Positions 59,948 through 64,000 of a stretch of 64,000 bases of DNA are shown here, in pieces. Position numbers and translations under genes: made by a program. Source of the stretch: Aliishimia ponticola (lineage in GTDB: Bacteria > Pseudomonadota > Alphaproteobacteria > Rhodobacterales > Rhodobacteraceae); assembly GCF_004803475.1 (NCBI RefSeq), contig NZ_SRKY01000004.1:372001-436000 (forward strand), in the 5' to 3' direction. The first letter of the stretch is position 1, and each line of letters opens with the position of its first letter. The notes below the pieces were generated by a model, which saw only the letters and a list, made by a program, of their open reading frames with translations, did not search any database and was not told where the DNA came from.

Positions 59948-60787
59948 TCAGTCGCAGCTCGGCGTGTGATCGTCAGCGGCATAGCCTTCGAAGCCGGGCT
60001 GGCCAAAGCCGGCTGCGGGCGTGACCGCTGCCGAACCGGCGGCCGGCGTGACACCGAACCACTTCTCGCTGAGCGCAACCATCGTGCCGTCGAGCTTCAT
60101 GCATTCGATCACAGCCTCGACCGTGTCGCGTAGTTCTTCGTCGCCCTTCTTGAAGGGCATCCCCCAGACCAATCCGGTGGAATGCAGATAACTCAACTCC
60201 AGCGCCGGGTTCTGCTTGACGGCCCACGCCGACACGGTGTTGCCCGCCACGTTGGCATAGGCGCGGCCAGAGACGACAGCCTGCACGGCATCGCTATTGG
60301 TGCCGTAGCTTTCGACTGTCCAGCCAACCTCGTCCGCCTTGTCGCGCGCCCATGAATCATAGACCGACCCACGGTTCACCGCGATGATCTTGCCGTTCAG
60401 GCTGTCCAGGCTGGTGATTTCATCCGTCCCGGCTTTGACGACGAATTGGAAATCCGTGTTCAGATACCCTTCGGAGAACAGCAGATTGCCCGCGCGTTCT
60501 TCGGTGATCGTCACCGGGGCCACGACGAAGTCATAGGTTCCCGCGGCAAGGCCGGGCAGAATGCCCGAAAACTGCGTGGCGACGATATCCATCTTCGCGC
60601 CAAGCCGTTCGCCGATCTCGTTCGCCAGATCGACGTTGAACCCTTCGACACCGCCCGACAGCGCCGGCATCGCGTGCGGGGCAAAAGTGCCATCCAGCGC
60701 GACGGTGTAGGTCTTGTCCTGCGCGTGCGCCGCGCCGCCAAGAGCAAGGATCGTGGCGATGGTTCCGAATGTGAGGCGTTTGGTCAT
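59948..60787 (-). CDS. Amino acid ABC transporter substrate-binding protein (SBP_bac_3)
   Basis: 279 residues with a signal peptide (MTKRLTFGTIATILALGGAAHA). The family signature is in GGVEGFNVDLANEIGERLGAKMDIV, followed by FSGILPGLAAGTYDFVVAPVTITEER. The C-terminus after EKWFGVTP is unusual: a VTPAAG motif is repeated, followed by GFGQPGFEGYAADDHTPSCD, an extension past the normal domain end. Periplasmic receptor; ligand unknown, perhaps a hydantoin, carbamoyl amino acid or amino acid. Confidence 0.92.
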   Translation of the reverse strand: MTKRLTFGTIATILALGGAAHAQDKTYTVALDGTFAPHAMPALSGGVEGFNVDLANEIGERLGAKMDIVATQFSGILPGLAAGTYDFVVAPVTITEERAGNLLFSEGYLNTDFQFVVKAGTDEITSLDSLNGKIIAVNRGSVYDSWARDKADEVGWTVESYGTNSDAVQAVVSGRAYANVAGNTVSAWAVKQNPALELSYLHSTGLVWGMPFKKGDEELRDTVEAVIECMKLDGTMVALSEKWFGVTPAAGSAAVTPAAGFGQPGFEGYAADDHTPSCD

Positions 60788-60843
60788 GGGTGATCTCCTG
60801 TTGGTTTATGTGTCGTTATTGTGGTGGGTTGTGCGGCTGCGCC

Positions 60844-62394
60844 CTACATCATCGCTTCGATCAGGGACGGGCCGGGCTCCAGCACCGCGTCTTCGATGGC
60901 TCTTTGCAGCGCTGCCGCGTCTTCGATGCGTTGCGCCGGAACGCCCATGCCGCGGGCCAGCGCCACGAAATCGAGATTGGGCCGATCAAGGTCCAGCATA
61001 TCCAGCGCCGAGCGGCCCGGATTGGCACCGACAGCAAAGAGTTCGGTCTTGAGGATTTCATAAGTCCGGTTGGCAAAGATCACCGTGGTGATGTTGGCCT
61101 GTTCGCGCGCCTGGCTCCACAGGCCCTGAATCGTGTACATCGCAGACCCGTCCGCTTGCAGCGACACGACGGGCCGATCCGGGCAGGCCACCGCCGCGCC
61201 CAGCGCCATCGGGATGCCGTCGCCAATCGCACCGCCTGTCAGCGAAATCCACGAATGCGGCGCGGCGGCTTGGGTCGCGCCCCACATGTCGCGGCCACCC
61301 GTGATACTTTCATCCACGACGATCGCGTTCTCCGGCAGGGCGTTGGCAATAGCGGCGGCAATCGTCGCAGGCGTAATCGCACCGGCCATGGGGCTTGGCG
61401 GCAGCACTGCCGGGGCGATCCGTTGGCTCGCGCCGACGCAGTCTGCCAGCGCCTCGATCGCGGCAGGACCGTCCCCGTCCAGCCCGGCCAGTGTCATCAC
61501 TTCGCACTCCGCGGGCAGCAACAGGCTGGGCTTTCCCGGATAGGCAAAGAACGCGACAGGAGGCACCGTTTCGATCAGGATCGCGCGCTTGAACGGGGCC
61601 AGCGTTTCCAGCGCCATGTTGATCGGATAAGGCACCTTGTTGATCGCGGCGCGCCCCGCCCCACGTTCGCAGCGGCGGTTGGACGTCGGTGCAAGCACCT
61701 TGGCGCCTGTCTTCTCGGCGATGCCATGCAGCAGCGCCAAAGCGCCGGGATGTTCCAGAACGGTGCCCCCGGCCAGCAGAACGGTCTGCGCGTCCAGCTT
61801 CCCGGCCGCTTCTGTCACCGCATTTTCGTCCAGCGCTGCGAATTCCGGCGGCGGCGGCGGCGGTGCCACGACACCACCCGCATCCCAACCGATGTCAGCC
61901 GGGGCAATCAGCGTCGCGACACCATTTGGCCGGGCCATGGCCGCGGCAAGCCCTTCCATCGCGTCCTGGGCAAAGGTCTCCGGGCTGGTCGCGGTCTTGA
62001 TCCAATCGGAAAACGGGGCGGCCGCGCCCGCAACATCCGAGGTCAAAGGCGCGTCATAGCCCCGATGCCGTACCGCATGGTCGCCCACGAGGTTCAGCAT
62101 TGGCGAGCGCGCTTTGCGGGCGTTGTGCATGTTCGCGCTGGCATTCGACAGCCCCGGCGCAAGGTGCAGCAAGGTCGCGGCCGGGACATTGGCCATCCGT
62201 GCATAACCGTCTGCCGCACCGGTCACGACGCCTTCGAACAGGCCTAGAACGCAGCGCATCAGCCCGGTCCGGTCAAGCGCGTCGACGAATTGCATTTCGG
62301 ACGTGCCGGGATTGGCAAAGCAAACATCGACACCCGCTGCGTGCAGGCTGCGCACCACGGATTCGGCGCCGTTCATCGGGGGGTGATCTTTCAT
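60844..62394 (-). CDS. Thiamine-diphosphate enzyme, acetolactate-synthase-like
   Basis: 516 residues from the ATG at 62394, preceded by AGGAGAAACC and overlapping the upstream ATPase stop by 4 nt. The N-terminal PYR domain has the catalytic glutamate in GLFEGVVTGAADGYARM. The C-terminal PP domain has GDGIPMALGAA and QADGSAMYTIQGLW ... FANRTYEIL (metal and pyrophosphate site). It matches the 'acetolactate synthase large subunit'-named group but lacks a partner small subunit; a benzoylformate-decarboxylase- or carboligase-type role is possible. Confidence 0.86.
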   Translation of the reverse strand: MKDHPPMNGAESVVRSLHAAGVDVCFANPGTSEMQFVDALDRTGLMRCVLGLFEGVVTGAADGYARMANVPAATLLHLAPGLSNASANMHNARKARSPMLNLVGDHAVRHRGYDAPLTSDVAGAAAPFSDWIKTATSPETFAQDAMEGLAAAMARPNGVATLIAPADIGWDAGGVVAPPPPPPEFAALDENAVTEAAGKLDAQTVLLAGGTVLEHPGALALLHGIAEKTGAKVLAPTSNRRCERGAGRAAINKVPYPINMALETLAPFKRAILIETVPPVAFFAYPGKPSLLLPAECEVMTLAGLDGDGPAAIEALADCVGASQRIAPAVLPPSPMAGAITPATIAAAIANALPENAIVVDESITGGRDMWGATQAAAPHSWISLTGGAIGDGIPMALGAAVACPDRPVVSLQADGSAMYTIQGLWSQAREQANITTVIFANRTYEILKTELFAVGANPGRSALDMLDLDRPNLDFVALARGMGVPAQRIEDAAALQRAIEDAVLEPGPSLIEAMM

Positions 62395-63452
62395 GGTTTC
62401 TCCTGGCTGCGCGCGGCATTCAACACGGCAAGTCGGTCGCGGAAGGCCTTCGGAGGCGCGCTTGCCTCGACCTGACCCGTGGCGGTGACGTTTTCGGCAA
62501 AGTGGCACGCGACACGTGCCGCGCCGACATCGCGCAGCACGGGCCGTTCGCTGCGGCAGCGATCCGTGGCCAAAGGGCAACGGGGGTGAAATGCGCATCC
62601 CGACGGCGGATAAAGCGCGGAGGGCTGATCGCCTTCCAATGGCGGTCGGTCGTTCTTGAGGTTCGGATCGGGACGCGGCGCGGCGTCGATCAGCGAGCGT
62701 GTGTAGGGGTGCTTTGGCCACGCGAACAGGTCAGCTGCGGGCGCTTCCTCGACGATGCGGCCCAGATAGACGACCGCGACCCGGTCTGCCATGTGGCGCA
62801 CCACGGCAAGGTCATGGCTGATAAAGACGTATCCGATGCCGAACTGCTTTTGGAGGTCCTGCAAAAGGTTCACGATCTGCGCCTGCACCGACACATCCAG
62901 CGCCGATACCGGCTCGTCGCAGACGATCAGCTTGGGGCGGGTGGCAAGGGCGCGGGCAATACCGACGCGCTGTCTTTGTCCACCGGAAAATTCATGCGGA
63001 TAGCGTTCGGCATGCCACGGTTGCAGCCCGCAGGTTTCCAGCAGGTTCGACACTTTCTCGCGCACGTCTTTCGGCGTGGCCAGACCATGCAGCAAAAGCG
63101 GCTCCGCCAGTGTTTCCCAGACCGTCATACGCGGATTGAGCGACCCGAACGGATCCTGGAAGATGATCTGCATCTGTTTGCGCATCTCGCGCATTTTCGC
63201 CGCGGGCTGGTTCAAGACATGCTCGCCATCCAGCCTGACGGAGCCTGCCGTCGCCTCGATCAGACGCAACAAGGTGCGCCCGATCGTGGACTTGCCGCAG
63301 CCGGATTCGCCGACAATGGCCAGCGTTTCGCCCTGCTCAACATCAAAGCTGACATCTTCGACCGCCTTCACATGCCCGACGAGCCGTTGCAGCGGACCGC
63401 GCCGCACGGGGAAATGCTTGGTCAGCCCCCGGACTTCCAACATCGTGCTCAT
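62391..63452 (-). CDS. Dipeptide/oligopeptide ABC transporter ATP-binding protein (DppF type)
   Basis: 353 residues. Walker A GESGCGKSTIGRT, signature FSGGQRQRVGIARALATRPKLIVCDEPVSALD, and the C-terminal oligopeptide-transporter domain with the cysteine-containing GCAFHPRCPLATDRC region typical of DppF/OppF. It follows DppD with a 4-nt overlap. The binding protein and permeases are expected upstream of the window. Confidence 0.93.
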   Translation of the reverse strand: MSTMLEVRGLTKHFPVRRGPLQRLVGHVKAVEDVSFDVEQGETLAIVGESGCGKSTIGRTLLRLIEATAGSVRLDGEHVLNQPAAKMREMRKQMQIIFQDPFGSLNPRMTVWETLAEPLLLHGLATPKDVREKVSNLLETCGLQPWHAERYPHEFSGGQRQRVGIARALATRPKLIVCDEPVSALDVSVQAQIVNLLQDLQKQFGIGYVFISHDLAVVRHMADRVAVVYLGRIVEEAPAADLFAWPKHPYTRSLIDAAPRPDPNLKNDRPPLEGDQPSALYPPSGCAFHPRCPLATDRCRSERPVLRDVGAARVACHFAENVTATGQVEASAPPKAFRDRLAVLNAARSQEKP

Positions 63453-64000
63453 GCTGCCACCTCAATCGGGGCGCGCCAGCAGGCGACGCCATGCCCGGCA
63501 GAGATTTCTGTCATCGGCGGGTCTTCGGCACGGCACTGATCGGTCGCCAGCGGGCAGCGGCTGGCAAACCGGCAGCCCTTGATCGCAGCCCAGGGCGGCG
63601 GCACGGACCCGGGGATCGTGGCAAGCCGCCCTACCGCCGCATTGATGCGCGGGATCGCCGCCATCAGCCCCACGGTGTAGGGGTGTTGCGGATCGGCAAA
63701 CAGCGTGGCGGTCGGGGCGCGTTCCACCACGCGGCCTGCATACATGACCACCACATCGTCACAGGTCTGGGCCACAACGCTGAGATCATGGGTCACAAGC
63801 ACCACGGCAGCCCCGGTCCGGCTGCGAAGATCCCCCATCAGGTCAAGGATCTGCGCCTGCACCGTTACATCCAAGGCGGTCGTCGGTTCGTCGGCAATCA
63901 GAAGGTCGGGATCATTGGCCAGTGCGAGGGCAATCATCACCCGTTGACGCTGTCCGCCGCTCAACTGGTGGGGATAGTCATCGACCCGGCTGCTTGGCGA
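63449..64000 (-). CDS. Dipeptide/oligopeptide ABC ATP-binding protein (DppD type), N-terminus cut
   Basis: At least 183 residues; the 5' part including Walker A lies beyond the window end. Visible: the signature HQLSGGQRQRVMIALALANDPDLLIADEPTTALDVTVQAQIL (LSGGQ and Walker B), the switch histidine in VTHDLSVVAQ, and the C-terminal CRFASRCPLATDQC cysteine cluster of DppD/OppD. First visible gene of the minus-strand train. Confidence 0.93.
   Translation of the reverse strand, partial: SPSSRVDDYPHQLSGGQRQRVMIALALANDPDLLIADEPTTALDVTVQAQILDLMGDLRSRTGAAVVLVTHDLSVVAQTCDDVVVMYAGRVVERAPTATLFADPQHPYTVGLMAAIPRINAAVGRLATIPGSVPPPWAAIKGCRFASRCPLATDQCRAEDPPMTEISAGHGVACWRAPIEVAA

Overview
The window is a chromosomal segment of an alphaproteobacterium, most likely a Rhodobacteraceae (Roseobacter-group) member. 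The evidence is the high-GC coding sequence, the order mutM/ubiE/ubiB - enoyl-CoA hydratase - rpsT - dnaA - dnaN - recF - gyrB, an IalB-family protein, an alphaproteobacterial-type threonine dehydrogenase without structural-zinc cysteines, and a DUF2793 protein. I saw no tRNA, rRNA, CRISPR array or insertion sequence. All names come from reading motifs; no database search was run.

Layout. 1-2837: a partial unknown gene, a secreted unknown protein, rlmN and an IalB-family protein, all on the minus strand. 3013-9703: asparaginase II, serB, then serC-serA preceded by a probable serC leader RNA, a calcineurin-like phosphatase and a cysteine-synthase-like enzyme. 9811-12694: threonine catabolism (kbl-tdh) beside an XRE-cupin regulator. 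12752-16812: ubiB, ubiE, mutM and an enoyl-CoA hydratase. 16991-24736: rpsT, then dnaA-dnaN-recF-LysE-gyrB. Two perfect hairpins sit in tandem between dnaN and recF.

24737-31067 is a low-GC insertion-like block (about 35-48% GC in the flank lines I counted). It holds one 1739-residue protein that fuses a DnaQ-like exonuclease, a RecQ helicase and a UvrD-type helicase. Directly after its stop codon, in the same frame, is another open frame of about 158 codons. This block is the strongest candidate for an unusual genome-maintenance or defence locus.

31068-36664: a LysR regulator divergent from a pirin and an FAD oxidoreductase, a GFA-type zinc protein, and a MerR regulator divergent from a transglutaminase-cation transporter operon. 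The MerR-type promoter there has a 19-bp spacer holding a palindrome. 36799-39805: glpD divergent from glpR, and a rhodanese. 39893-49230: a DUF2793 phage-like protein, glk, a copper-type P-ATPase, an M20 hydrolase with an orphan peptide-binding protein, a cupin, an unknown secreted protein and rppH. 49363-51390: a 2,4-dienoyl-CoA-reductase-like flavoenzyme.

51476-64000 (minus strand) is one tightly packed gene train. It encodes two peptide-type ABC ATPases, a thiamine-diphosphate enzyme, a complete polar amino acid ABC importer, an N-carbamoyl-D-amino-acid amidohydrolase, a flavin reductase, a DapA-family aldolase, an atypical SDR, a dihydropyrimidinase/hydantoinase, an Asp/Glu/hydantoin racemase and a LysR regulator. 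Together these make up a hydantoin-to-D-amino-acid route with its own uptake system, plus carbon-chain enzymes of unknown substrate.
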